Below are positions 18,468 to 27,423 of a stretch of DNA of 64,000 nucleotides, piece by piece (position 1 is the first letter of the stretch; every line of letters starts with the position of its first letter). Under the pieces are notes generated by a model that made no database searches, was not told the origin of the DNA, and was given only the letters and a program-made list of their open reading frames with translations. This stretch comes from CAWCUU01 sp963798855 (GTDB taxonomy: Bacteria; Gemmatimonadota; Gemmatimonadetes; Longimicrobiales; RSA9). A program made the position numbers and the translations under genes. The stretch covers positions 432,577 through 496,576 of the forward strand of contig CAWCUU010000004.1 of NCBI GenBank assembly GCA_963798855.1, read 5' to 3'.

Positions 18468-18941
18468 TCAGTGGCGCTTGGTCGTGACGACGATCACGCC
18501 GTTCCCGCCTCGCACCCCGTAGATGGCCGTCTCCCCGGCATCCTTGAGCACGTCGACGCTCGCGATGTCGGAGGGCGAGAGCGCCGCCAGCGTGCCCACG
18601 GAAACGGGCGAGCCATCGATCACGAGGAGCGGCGCGCTGCTCGCCAGGAAGGAGTGCGGGCCCCGTATCCGGATCGCGAACTGGCCGTTGTTCAGGCGCG
18701 TCACCTCGACCCCCGGCACGAAGGCGAGGTACTCCTCGAGCCGCGTGTACTTCTGGCTGTTGAGCTCGTCCTCGGATACGGAAGCGACCGAGCCCGTCAC
18801 CTCGGAGCGCGGCTGCGTACCGTATCCCGTGTCAATGGTCTCGGGTGTCGGCTTCTCGGGCGGCGGCGAGTGTCCGCATCCCGCCGCGAAGGCCGCCGCA
18901 AGGGCGACCGCGGCAAGGCGCGTCTGCTTGGGGGTTCTCAC
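18468..18941 (-). CDS. Stand-alone TonB-receptor plug-domain lipoprotein
   Basis: 157 residues: a lipoprotein signal ending FAAGC (Cys22), a short linker, then essentially only a TonB-dependent-receptor plug domain. The domain runs from TGYGTQPRSEVTGSVASV (SusC-type beginning) to IYGVRGGNGVIVVTTK, the plug's usual end. No beta-barrel follows, because the stop comes right after the plug. Such plug-only lipoproteins recur in this kind of genome, but their role is unknown; they may act as a soluble partner or decoy for receptors, which is speculative. Confidence 0.82.
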   Translation of the reverse strand: MRTPKQTRLAAVALAAAFAAGCGHSPPPEKPTPETIDTGYGTQPRSEVTGSVASVSEDELNSQKYTRLEEYLAFVPGVEVTRLNNGQFAIRIRGPHSFLASSAPLLVIDGSPVSVGTLAALSPSDIASVDVLKDAGETAIYGVRGGNGVIVVTTKRH

Positions 18942-19070
18942 TGTTTCCTCCTATGGGCCCCGCGGAGGCCCTCGGCCGCCGACGCTCGCTCCCGACCGAG
19001 CAGGTGCGTACAAGCGGCGATCCGACTGCAATATACAATCCACCGGATGGGAAGGACACTGGGAGGTCGA

Positions 19071-19160
19071 GGCGCCACCTGAAGGCGCCACCTGAAGGCG
19101 TTCACTGAAGGCGTCAACTTCAGGCGTTGACTGAAGGCGCCAACTTCAGGCGCGACCAAC
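19071..19160. repeat. 13-bp tandem repeat array upstream of the DUF3127 gene
   Basis: About six to seven units of 13 bp are built on CTGAAGGCGNNNN and CTTCAGGCGNNNN; these two cores are reverse complements over CTGAAG/CTTCAG. A related array follows the gene at 19631-19698. Confidence 0.75.
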
Positions 19161-19267
19161 AGGCGCTACGGTCATCGCGTCTCATTCCTTCGCACCGGGG
19201 TAGCCGTGGCGGCGGGTCTCTTGCAACTTCTCCGAGCACGATCCCACAGCGGAGGCGAGCGAGCGAG

Positions 19268-19630
19268 ATGGACCTGAAGATCACCGGAACCGTGAAGCAG
19301 GTGCTGGAGGAGCAGTCGGGAGAGAGCCGGAACGGCCCCTGGCGCAAGCAGGAGTTCATCCTGGAGAGCGAGGGGAAGTACCCGAAGCCGGTGTGCATCG
19401 CGATGTGGGGGGAGAACATCGACGAGTTCGAGATCCGGCCGGGCGAGCGGTTGACGGCGTATGTGGACGTCGCCAGCCGCGAGTACAACGGTCGCTGGTA
19501 CACGGACGTGAAGGCGTGGAAGGTGGAGCGGGAGTCCGGAGGGGGTGAGGGCGGCGACAGTCCGCCGGAGTACGGCGCCGATGAGCCGTTCCCCGATCCG
19601 ACGGCCGCGGGCGACGACCTGCCCTTCTGA
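19268..19630 (+). CDS. DUF3127 OB-fold protein with SSB-like acidic tail
   Basis: 120-residue protein beginning MDLKITGTVKQVLEEQSG, the DUF3127 (PF11325) pattern: an OB-fold-like small domain with NGPWRKQEFILES and IRPGERLTAYVDVASREY. The last 30 residues are a Gly/Asp/Pro-rich tail ending DDLPF. That resembles the C-terminal protein-interaction tip of bacterial single-stranded-DNA-binding proteins (DDDIPF type). ATG 19268 is used because the domain begins there, although the frame is open upstream. It is flanked on both sides by 13-bp repeat arrays. A nucleic-acid-binding role is likely but inferred. Confidence 0.85.
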   Translation: MDLKITGTVKQVLEEQSGESRNGPWRKQEFILESEGKYPKPVCIAMWGENIDEFEIRPGERLTAYVDVASREYNGRWYTDVKAWKVERESGGGEGGDSPPEYGADEPFPDPTAAGDDLPF

Positions 19631-19698
19631 GGCGCTGACTGCAGGCGCTGACTGCAGGCGCTGACTTCAGGCGCTCACTCAGGCGCTGGGAGCAGGCA
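19631..19698. repeat. 13-bp tandem repeat array downstream of the DUF3127 gene
   Basis: Four to five units, CTGCAGGCGCTGA twice, then CTTCAGGCGCTCA and a shortened copy. They share the CAGGCG core and 13-bp period with the array at 19071. The rest of 19699-19907 is featureless except for a GA/GT-biased low-complexity tract near 19815-19935 (read on the minus strand). Confidence 0.7.
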
Positions 19699-19907
19699 CT
19701 TGGGGGCCGCGGTCGCGGGTACCGCTCGTGGGTGATTAGCGCGGCTTCGTCGCCAGCGACCGCGTCGGCGGCGCACCGATGGCAGACTTTGCCGCGGCGT
19801 GCCTACACTTCGCCCGTCACGTCACCTTCCACCCGCCGACCACCTCACCTTCCACCTCGCCATCCACCTCACCTTCCTCCGCCCTCGCCGACCACCTCCC
19901 CTTCCAC

Positions 19908-21710
19908 CTAGCCGACCCCCTCACCGACCACCTCCCCCACACCCTCCGGCTCGCTGCGCCACAACCGCGGCAGGAGGCGAACCAGCCCGGCGCCGCTCAG
20001 CAGGAAGACCACGGCCCACACGACGCCCTGCGCGGTGTGGCCGTAGAGCAGGCTACCCGCGCCGAAAAGCGCGGCGTAAACGAACGCGCAGCCGAGCACC
20101 CAGCCCAGGAGCTGCTGCGACAGGCTGTCGGGGGAGGGCGGCAGGCGTGCCTCGGCGCGGATGGCGCTCCAGCCGGGGCCGGCGGGGCGCACGAGGCGGT
20201 AGAAGCGGACCAGCGTGTCGCGGTCCGTGGGCGGCGCGACGTAGGCGGCGAGGAGCCAGAGCACGGTCGTCGTCGCCACGGTGGCGAGCAGGCCGACGTG
20301 GGAGGGCACGGCGTGGCCGGCCTTCGCGCCCACGGCGAAGGCGAGGGCCACGGCGAAGGAGCCGATCATGGCGACGACCTCGGCCCACGCGTTCACGCGC
20401 CACCAGAACCAGCGCAGCAGGTAGAGGAGCCCGGTGCCGGCGCCGATGGACAGGATCAGGTCGAAGCTGGTTCGCGCGGTGTCGAGGACCAGCGTGAGCA
20501 GCGCGGCGAAGACCATGAGCGCGGCGGTCACCACGCGGCCCACCGCGACGTAGTGGCGCTCCCGCGCGCCGGGGCGCAGGAAGCGGCGGTAGACGTCGTG
20601 CACCAGGTAGGAGGTGCCCCAGTTCAGGTGCGTCGAGATGGTGGAAACGTAGGCGGCCAGCAGCCCGGCCATCATGAGGCCCAGCAGCCCGTGCGGCAGG
20701 AAGCGCAGCATCGCCGGGTACGCCATGTCGTGGCCGATGAGCGACGGGTCGGCGTAGGGGAACGCGCGCGCGATGTCGCCCAGGCTCGGATAGACCAGCA
20801 GCGACGCCAGCCCCACCAGCACCCACGGCCACGGACGCAGCGCGTAATGCGCGACGTTGAAGAAGAGCGTGCCGGCCATCGCGTCGCGCTCGCTGCGCGA
20901 GGCGAGCATGCGCTGCGCGATGTAGCTGCCGCCGCCGGGCTCGGCACCGGGGTACCAGACGGCCCACCACTGAACGGCCAGCGGGATGACCAGCAGCGTC
21001 AGCGTCTGCCCCCAGTCGCCGAAGTCGGGGAGTAGCGCGAGCGTCTTCGGGTCCAGGCGCGTGACGAGCCCGTGCAGCCCGCCCACCTGCGGCTGCTTCA
21101 GCGCGAACCAGGCGGCGGCGAACGCGCCGGTCATGGCGATGCCGAACTGGATGAAGTCGGTGACCATGACGCCCCACAGGCCCGACGTCGCGGCGAACGC
21201 GACGTTGATCAGCGCCGTGACCACCAGCGTGCGCCCGATCGGCCAGCCCAGCAGCAGGTTCGCGATCTTCACGGCCGCCAGGTTCACCGTCGCCATGATG
21301 ACGCAGTTGAAGAGGAGGCCCAGGTACACGGCGCGGAAGCCGCGGACGAAGGACGCGGCCTTGCCGCTGTAGCGCAGCTCGTAGAACTCCAGGTCCGTCA
21401 TCACGCGGGAGCGGCGCCACAGCCGCGCGTAGAAGAACACGGTCAGCATGCCCGTCAGCAGGAACGCCCACCACACCCAGTTGCTGGCGACGCCGCCTTC
21501 GCGGACCAGGTTCGTGACCAAATTGGGCGTGTCGGTGCTGAACGTGGTTGCCACCATGGAGACGCCCACGAGCCACCACGGCGCCGCGCGGCCGGAGGTG
21601 AAGAACTCGGCCGCGCTGGAGCCGGCGCGCCGCGCCATCAGCAGCGCGGGGGTCAGCGTCACCGCGAGCGAGAGGACGACGATCGTCCAGTCGAAGGAGG
21701 TGAGGGTCAC
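19908..21710 (-). CDS. Sodium:solute symporter family protein
   Basis: 600-residue inner-membrane transporter of the SSS family (SglT/PutP-like), with about 13-15 membrane segments. Signatures include FTSGRAAPWWLVGVSMVATT near the N-terminus, STDTPNLVTNLVREGG, and the mid-protein LMMAGLLAAYVSTISTHLNWG. It uses the Na+ gradient to import an unidentified solute, perhaps a sugar given the local glycosidases. The tail after residue about 560 is low complexity (EGVGEVVGEGVG) and encoded by a repetitive GC tract. The cupredoxin-like gene ends 7 bp upstream of its start on the same strand, suggesting an operon. Confidence 0.93.
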   Translation of the reverse strand: MTLTSFDWTIVVLSLAVTLTPALLMARRAGSSAAEFFTSGRAAPWWLVGVSMVATTFSTDTPNLVTNLVREGGVASNWVWWAFLLTGMLTVFFYARLWRRSRVMTDLEFYELRYSGKAASFVRGFRAVYLGLLFNCVIMATVNLAAVKIANLLLGWPIGRTLVVTALINVAFAATSGLWGVMVTDFIQFGIAMTGAFAAAWFALKQPQVGGLHGLVTRLDPKTLALLPDFGDWGQTLTLLVIPLAVQWWAVWYPGAEPGGGSYIAQRMLASRSERDAMAGTLFFNVAHYALRPWPWVLVGLASLLVYPSLGDIARAFPYADPSLIGHDMAYPAMLRFLPHGLLGLMMAGLLAAYVSTISTHLNWGTSYLVHDVYRRFLRPGARERHYVAVGRVVTAALMVFAALLTLVLDTARTSFDLILSIGAGTGLLYLLRWFWWRVNAWAEVVAMIGSFAVALAFAVGAKAGHAVPSHVGLLATVATTTVLWLLAAYVAPPTDRDTLVRFYRLVRPAGPGWSAIRAEARLPPSPDSLSQQLLGWVLGCAFVYAALFGAGSLLYGHTAQGVVWAVVFLLSGAGLVRLLPRLWRSEPEGVGEVVGEGVG

Positions 21711-21717
21711 GGTGGGT

Positions 21718-22185
21718 CTATCTCACGGTGAAGTCGGCGCGCATCCCGAGCTCATCGTGTTTGGGAGCGTCGGGGCCGTCGCGGAGGGTGCAGATCAGTC
21801 CGTATCGGCGGCCCGACTCCAGATCCACGAGCAATCGGCCGGGACTCTTCTCACCGGGCTCGGCGATCAGGTATCCGATCATCGCCTCCAGCGGATCTTC
21901 TCCCGACTTGTCCGCCTCGAACGCGGATTCGATCGTCATTCCTTTCTTCAAAAGGCCCATTCCCAGCTCGTGCCGGACAGCGCCTCGATTCTGGAGAACG
22001 AAGACCGTGGGTCCGGGAGGGAGGGTATCGGGGACCTGGAACGAGTATTCCCTGCCGATGACGGTCACTTCGTTGTACGGACGTTCGTCGGAGCAGCCGA
22101 CACTCAGCGCGCACAGGGTCAACAGGAGGACGCCTCCCGTCAATCCCGCGCAGATCCGGCAGGACGCGCTACTCGATGGCTGCAC
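21718..22185 (-). CDS. Cupredoxin-like lipoprotein
   Basis: 155 residues from a GTG start, chosen because GGAGGAGG lies 7 nt upstream. The lipoprotein signal ends LSVGC. The mature part reads as a cupredoxin beta-sandwich: REYSFQVPDTLPPGPTVF, then a His in AVRHELGMG, then a Cys/His/Met cluster LICTLRDGPDAPKHDELGM that could supply type-1 copper ligands. The Cys-to-His spacing is longer than in plastocyanin, so copper binding is inferred, not certain. The symporter gene follows after 7 bp. Confidence 0.72.
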   Translation of the reverse strand: MQPSSSASCRICAGLTGGVLLLTLCALSVGCSDERPYNEVTVIGREYSFQVPDTLPPGPTVFVLQNRGAVRHELGMGLLKKGMTIESAFEADKSGEDPLEAMIGYLIAEPGEKSPGRLLVDLESGRRYGLICTLRDGPDAPKHDELGMRADFTVR

Positions 22186-22565
22186 TCTGTGTCCTCCTCC
22201 GGTGGACTCGCCCGAGGCAGGAAGCGAAGACAGGGCACCCTCGCGGGTGTGGGGCGCGAGCGGCGCCGGCCCAGGGGCCCTCCGCGCGCACGAAGTTCGG
22301 CCATTGTCGCGAGACCCGCAACGGCTGGCTGAAACGTGCTGGAGAGGCTGATACGCAGCAACGCTCGCCCCAGGTCGGTGGAGCAGCTCGCAACCGACCC
22401 TGGCGCCCGCGCGGTAGTCGTTCTCCCCGCGGGTTGACATCCGGATCGCCGTAGCGTATCCGCCAGAGGGCGTACTCTTGCCGCCGGCCCTCTTGTACGC
22501 CGGCGGACCACTCCGCCATCTTGTGCGCGTCCGCCTACCCCGCCTCCCGGCGTTCCGACGAACCA
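22186..22565. other. Divergent intergenic region
   Basis: 380 bp between the minus-strand cupredoxin-like gene and the plus-strand TPR gene. It should contain both promoters, but no strong -35/-10 pair stands out. The plus-strand frame of the TPR gene is open back to an ATG at 22521. Confidence 0.4.
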
Positions 22566-24081
22566 ATGCCGAGCATCCGAGCCGACCGGCTCCAGTCGCT
22601 GCTCTCGGAGCTGAAGCGACGCCGCGTCTTCCGCGTCGCGGCGGTGTATCTCGTCCTCGCGTTCGCCGCGCTCCAGGCCTTCGACATCGTCGTGCCGGCG
22701 CTCCACCTGCCCGACTGGACGATGACGCTGCTCGTGGTGCTCGCCATCGCGGGCTTCGTGGCGGCGATCGCGCTCGCGTGGGCGTTCGACGTGACCCCTG
22801 AGGGCGTGGTGCGAGACACGGCCACCACCGCGGCGACGGCGGCGGCGCAGTCCGCCACCGCGGCGCCGACGGTCGAGCCGCCCGCCGAAGCCGATGGCCA
22901 TACGGTGGCCGTGCTCCCGTTCGTCAACATGAGCGCCGAGCCGGACAACGAGTTCTTCGCGGACGGCATCACGGAGGACGTCATCGCGCACCTGGCGAGG
23001 ATCGGTTCGCTGCGCGTGATCTCGCGCACCTCCGTGATGCCGTTCAAGAACCACGAGCAGAGCATCCGCGAGATCGGCGCGCGCCTCGGCGCGACGAGCG
23101 TCCTGGAGGGCAGCGTCCGGCGCGCCGGCGATCGCGTGCGCATCGTCGCCCAGCTCATCGACGCGCGCACGGACCAGCATCTGTGGGCCGAGACGTACGA
23201 CCGGCGCCTCACCGACATCTTCTTCATTCAGACCGACGTCGCGCTCCAGATCGCTAGCGCGCTGCGCGCGGAGCTGTCCGTCGACGAGCGCACGCGCATC
23301 GCCCAGGAGCCGACGCGAGACATGGAGGCGTACCAGCTCTACCTGAAGGGACGGCATTGGTACGTCCGCTACACGCCGGAGGCAATGCATCGGGCCGTCG
23401 AATACTACCGCCGCGCCATCGCGATCGACCCTTCCTACGCGCTCGCCTACGCGTCCATCGCGATCGCCTTCTCGGAGCTGGCCGACAGCGGGTCCATGCC
23501 CTCGGACGAAGCACGCAAGCAGGCCCTGCCGGCGATCCGCGAGGCACTCCGGCTGGACCCTTCGCTGCCCGAGGCGCTCTATACGTCCGCGCGATTGAAG
23601 GGACTGTGGGAGTACGACTGGGCCGGCGCCGAGGCCGACTACCGGCGGGCGATCGAGCTGTGCCCGAACTGCGCCGAGGCCTACGACCTCTACGGCCGGA
23701 TGCTCACGGGTCGCGAGCGCTACGACGAGGCGATCGCGCTGCTCCGGCGGGCGCACGAGCTCGACCCGCTGACCGTGCGCGTGGACCTGCCGAACGCGCT
23801 GCTCCGCGCCGGCCGCTACGAAGAGGCGGCCCAGGAGGCCGCGCGTGCCGTCGAATTCGATCCCGACTACGACCGCGCGCACGCGACGCTCGGCTGGGCG
23901 TACCTCAAGCTGGGCCGCACGGACGAGGGCCTCGCCGAGATCGAGCGCGCGGTCGAGCTCGGCAACTCCTATCCCCAGTGGCTGGCGCAGCTCGGAGAGG
24001 CGCGCGCGCAGGCCGGCCAGACCGACGCCGCCCGCGAGATCAAGATTCCAGGCGCTGCTCGCGCGGATGAATCAGGAGTAG
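22566..24081 (+). CDS. Membrane TolB-like + TPR protein, frameshift near 3' end
   Basis: About 505 residues. A short cytoplasmic N-terminus (LQSLLSELKRRRVFRVAAVY) leads into two membrane helices (about 22-80). A TolB-N/cyclase-associated domain follows: VAVLPFVNMSAEPDNEFFAD, GITEDVIAHLARI, LEGSVRRAGDRVRIVAQLI. At least six TPRs run from about residue 255. The same VAVLPFVN module is in the kinase at 34876. One apparent inserted base near 24045 moves the natural ending (FQALLARMNQE, stop at 24079-24081) into another frame; without correction the frame runs on to 24431. ATG 22521 is an alternative start. Confidence 0.85.
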
Positions 24082-24123
24082 GGCCCGAGGACGGAATGCC
24101 CTCGGCCGACGCGCCTTCGTCCG
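24074..24123. repeat. 50-bp repeat, copy 1 (hairpin-forming)
   Basis: AGGAGTAGGGCCCGAGGACG and the following 30 bp recur at 26989-27036 with three differences. A CCGAGG/CCTCGG stem can form around the centre. Copy 1 begins inside the stop codon region of the TPR gene. Confidence 0.65.
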
Positions 24124-24147
24124 GTGGGCGGGATCAGGAGTTCGACG

Positions 24148-24765
24148 TCAGTGGAACGCGAAACGAAGATGGCTGCGGGCGAGCGCCACGCCGAAGAGAC
24201 CGACGAGCGCAGCGCCAATGGCGACGCCGGCCGTCCAGCGACGTCGCCCGGTTCGCGTGGTCAGGGATTCTCGTCCGGCGGCGGCGAGCAGAATGCCTTC
24301 GAGGAGGAACCAGGGCTCGAACAGGGCCAGGTCCAGCCAGACCGCGGTCATCTTCTGTCTCGCCGTCCAGACCGCTCCGGTGGGCCAGTCGACGGCGCCG
24401 TGCACACCGGCGGCGTACAGCGCCTTCGTGACGAACCCGAAGAGGCCGTGCGAGAGGCACACCACCGACGCGATCCAGACCGGGGCGAGGAGCACGGCAC
24501 CGGGAAGTCGCCGGCCCCACGGGCGCACGAGTCCGAGCACCACGACCGCGCCGATCAGCAGAAGACCCGACACGACCCAGTTCGCCGCTCGCAGCCCGGG
24601 CACCGCAGCGGTGTGCTCCCCGCCCGGCAGCAGGAAGGTCCCGCCGGTCGCCCAGATGACGTGGATCGGGATATAGGCGAGCGTCGCCAGGCAGGCCAGG
24701 TATGCGAACGCCGGGCGGGCAACGCGCGCCGGCTGCTCCGGGTGGTCGCGGCCGTCGTCGATCAT
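24148..24765 (-). CDS. DUF3995-like membrane protein
   Basis: 205-residue inner-membrane protein with about five hydrophobic segments. Near the N-terminus HVIWATGGTFLLPG resembles the His-Trp-Gly-Gly signature of DUF3995, followed by ANWVVSGLLLIGAVVVLGLV and WLDLALFEPWFLLEGILL. The function of the family is unknown. It is convergent to the TPR gene and separated from it by the 50-bp repeat. Confidence 0.65.
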   Translation of the reverse strand: MIDDGRDHPEQPARVARPAFAYLACLATLAYIPIHVIWATGGTFLLPGGEHTAAVPGLRAANWVVSGLLLIGAVVVLGLVRPWGRRLPGAVLLAPVWIASVVCLSHGLFGFVTKALYAAGVHGAVDWPTGAVWTARQKMTAVWLDLALFEPWFLLEGILLAAAGRESLTTRTGRRRWTAGVAIGAALVGLFGVALARSHLRFAFH

Positions 24766-24814
24766 CGTGCTGATCCAGCCCGTGTCACTGAGGAACGCTG
24801 TTAGGTGGCGGGAT

Positions 24815-25102
24815 TCAGTGCCCGAGGACGACGCCCAGGCCGAAGCTCGCCGTGAAGTCGTTCAGGTGGCTGTCGATCCAGCGACGGTAACGACCCTCGA
24901 TGCGGATCGCCACGTGCTCCGCGGCCATCTTCCGGTAGCCGATGCCGCCGCCGAACGCGGGCGTCGCGTCCGAGCCGCCGCCGAGCTCGAACACCGCGGC
25001 GTGGCCGAAGAGGTACGGGCTCGCCGCCGCGGCATCGCCCGGCAGCGAGAACACCGAGCGTGTGGGTGCCGGGCGCAGGTCATCGAATAGAATACCTCGG
25101 AG
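24815..25102 (-). pseudogene. C-terminal fragment of an outer-membrane beta-barrel protein
   Basis: About 95 residues ending in alternating beta-strand patterns: PYLFGHAAVFELGGG, PAFGGGIGYRKMAAEHVAIR, FTASFGLGVVLGH. These are the last strands of a small (about 180-200 residue) outer-membrane barrel. An in-frame TGA just upstream (near 25103) and the absence of a signal peptide show that the N-terminal half is missing. Confidence 0.55.
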
Positions 25103-25295
25103 TCACGATTCGGTACGATGACAGACGATTCGGACGCGCGAGCCTCGCGCGCGCTCCGTCAGCGTGGGCCGCGCGCAACGAACGCTTCCCGCCGCTCGCG
25201 CGCACTTCCCGTAACCTTTCCGCGCGCTGCGGCATTTAGTTGACAGGGACCGCGATCGGTCGTGCATCCAGGACATTCGCCGCCATGGAGTCCGC

Positions 25296-26960
25296 GTGAG
25301 AAACCGGCTCACCGCCCTGCTGTTCGTAGCCGCCACGTCCATGCTCTGCTGCTGCGAGATGATCACCGGCCCGGAGCACCAATACGGCACCATCCTCGAT
25401 GACGAGCTGTGGTCGGCCGGAACGCACCACGTCACCGACACGCTGATCGTGGAGGGGCGGCTGACGATCAATCCGGGCGCCGTCGTGCGCTTCGAGCCCG
25501 GCGCGAGCATCGTGGCCGAGCAGGGCGACGTCATCGCTCGCGGCAGGCCCGGTGCACCGGTGGTCTTCACGAGCGCCGGCCGGGAGGGCACCTGGGCCGG
25601 ACTGCTCGGCCGCGGTGGCCGCATCTCGCTCTCCTACGCACGCGTCGAGAACGCGGAGAGGGGAGTCGACCTGGCCGAGCCGAAGGGTGCCGTCTCGATC
25701 GACCACACCGTGTTCCGGCGCATCGGCGGGACCGCGGTGACGCTCGAGTACACTCAGGAGAAGCTCGTCCTCACAGACACCGAGATCGACGACGCGGAAT
25801 ATGGACTCCAGGTCATCGCGGCGGCCGCGACGCTCCGGAACGTGGTGATCCGGCGGGCCCGCTCGGGCATCAACTGCACCGGCTTCGCGTCGCTGAAGCT
25901 CGACGATGTCCGGATCGAAGGTAGCGAGGTCCTGGGCCTCGACGCGCGCCCCTGGACGGGTGGCAATTGCGACATCGACCCGACCGGCAAGCTCACCATC
26001 ACCGGTGGCCGGGGCTACCCCGCTCTGGTGGATGGTGCCTCCGCGGCTCACCTCACGGCAGACTCCGCGGCCATCCGGCGGCTACTAGGCAACGCCAAAG
26101 ACACCCTGCTGGTCGAAGGACTCTACGACAGCGCCGATCTCGGCGATGACCCGGTCGTGCACGCCTCGCTGCCGTGGCGCCTCGGCATGGGGCAATCCTT
26201 CACCAGCACGCCCAGCATCCGCGGCAACGGCACGCTGCGGATCGAGCCGGGTGCGACGCTGTCCATTGACCCGGGAGGCTGGAGCACCGATCGGGGAGAA
26301 TGGGTGATCGCGCCTTCGCTCCGACTCGAGGTCGGCGGCGACGCCGCACGCCCCGCCCGGATCCAGGCGGCATCCGGCTCGCACATCCGCCTCCACATCG
26401 GCGGCTCCGGAACGGAGCCCAACCGGATCTCCCACACCCTCATCTCCGGCATCACGCTGGTCGCCGACAGCGGCACTCTCGCCGTCGACTCCTCGAACGT
26501 GAACGGCGGCGGCGTCGAGCTGCGTACCGCCGGCTCCCGGGTCACCGGCTCCATCGTCGCCTCGCCCATCGTCCCCGTCGTGCTGGGGGCGCCGGGCGTG
26601 CGACTCGTCGACAGCTCGATCAGCGCAGCCGACAGCGACGGCGTCTTCGTGGATGCCGGCGGTGTCACGATCGAGCGCACCGAGATCGCGGCCGCGGAGG
26701 GCGCCGGCATCGTCGTCAGGACCGCGGCCGGCGTGCAGATCCACGGCTGCAACCTCGTCGACAACGTCGGCCCCGGCGTCGCGAACCTCGACGCCGCGGC
26801 CGTGGACGCCACCGGCAACTGGTGGGGCGACCCCACCGGACCCACCGGCCCGGCCGGTGACGGCGTCGCCGGGGCCGTGGGCTACGAGCCGTTCCTCACG
26901 GCACCGGCGGAGATACGGGTCGCGGCGCCGACGCCGAGCGCGCGGAGTGGCGGTGGGTGA
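25296..26960 (+). CDS. Right-handed parallel beta-helix lipoprotein
   Basis: 554-residue exported protein with a GTG start (GGAG 5 nt upstream; the nearby ATG is out of frame and hits a stop). The lipoprotein signal contains SMLCCCEM, so any of three consecutive cysteines could be lipidated. The body is repetitive beta-helix: LTINPGAVVRFEPGASIVAE, VVFTSAGREGTWAGLLGRGG, IDHTVFRRIGGTAVTLEYT, and DATGNWWGDPTGPTGPAGDG near the C-terminus (the N-W-W-G motif common in such proteins). Many beta-helix proteins bind or cleave polysaccharide; no catalytic site is evident. The first coils act as a cap. Confidence 0.88.
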   Translation: MRNRLTALLFVAATSMLCCCEMITGPEHQYGTILDDELWSAGTHHVTDTLIVEGRLTINPGAVVRFEPGASIVAEQGDVIARGRPGAPVVFTSAGREGTWAGLLGRGGRISLSYARVENAERGVDLAEPKGAVSIDHTVFRRIGGTAVTLEYTQEKLVLTDTEIDDAEYGLQVIAAAATLRNVVIRRARSGINCTGFASLKLDDVRIEGSEVLGLDARPWTGGNCDIDPTGKLTITGGRGYPALVDGASAAHLTADSAAIRRLLGNAKDTLLVEGLYDSADLGDDPVVHASLPWRLGMGQSFTSTPSIRGNGTLRIEPGATLSIDPGGWSTDRGEWVIAPSLRLEVGGDAARPARIQAASGSHIRLHIGGSGTEPNRISHTLISGITLVADSGTLAVDSSNVNGGGVELRTAGSRVTGSIVASPIVPVVLGAPGVRLVDSSISAADSDGVFVDAGGVTIERTEIAAAEGAGIVVRTAAGVQIHGCNLVDNVGPGVANLDAAAVDATGNWWGDPTGPTGPAGDGVAGAVGYEPFLTAPAEIRVAAPTPSARSGGG

Positions 26961-27423
26961 GCTACCCCGCCACGGAGTCGCCCTCGCGAGGAGTAGGGCC
27001 CGAGGACGGAATCCCCTCGGCCGACGCGTTCGTCCGCGGCGCGTTGGACAGTCCCCGGTCGATCCCCTGCTCCGAAAGGGAGGAAGCGGTCCGCCACGCG
27101 GGAATCGACGCCATTCGCGCGGCGCCGCGTCCCGTCTCGCTGCTCCCCAGAACCTGCGTGGCGGACGGCGGTCGTCGGGCGACCGCTCCCGCCATGGACC
27201 GGCTCCGGACTGCAGGCGATTGTGCGAGCAGCGGCTCCGGCGCGCGTGGCGTGCGGCGGCGTCCGGTGAGGACCAGGCGGACGAGCGAGCGGCGGGCAAA
27301 AGGCAGCGATCGCCGCGGCCGGGAGGTGGGTTCGCGCATTGTGCCCGCCAGACGCACAAGACGCATCACGTCTCGGAAGCAGCGGCCGGAAGCTCGGCGC
27401 AACGCGTACGTCATCCGGAGGCT
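26961..27423. other. Intergenic stretch with 50-bp repeat copy 2
   Basis: 463 bp. The repeat shared with 24074-24123 lies at 26989-27036. The remainder is GC-rich with no recognisable gene; the frame of the following AbiEi-like gene is open through it, but there is no family similarity upstream of about 27450. Confidence 0.5.

Noticed and set aside
19071..19160. Possible CRISPR array
   Set aside because: The repeat period is 13 bp without spacers and the units alternate between two reverse-complement cores, so it is a tandem repeat and not CRISPR.
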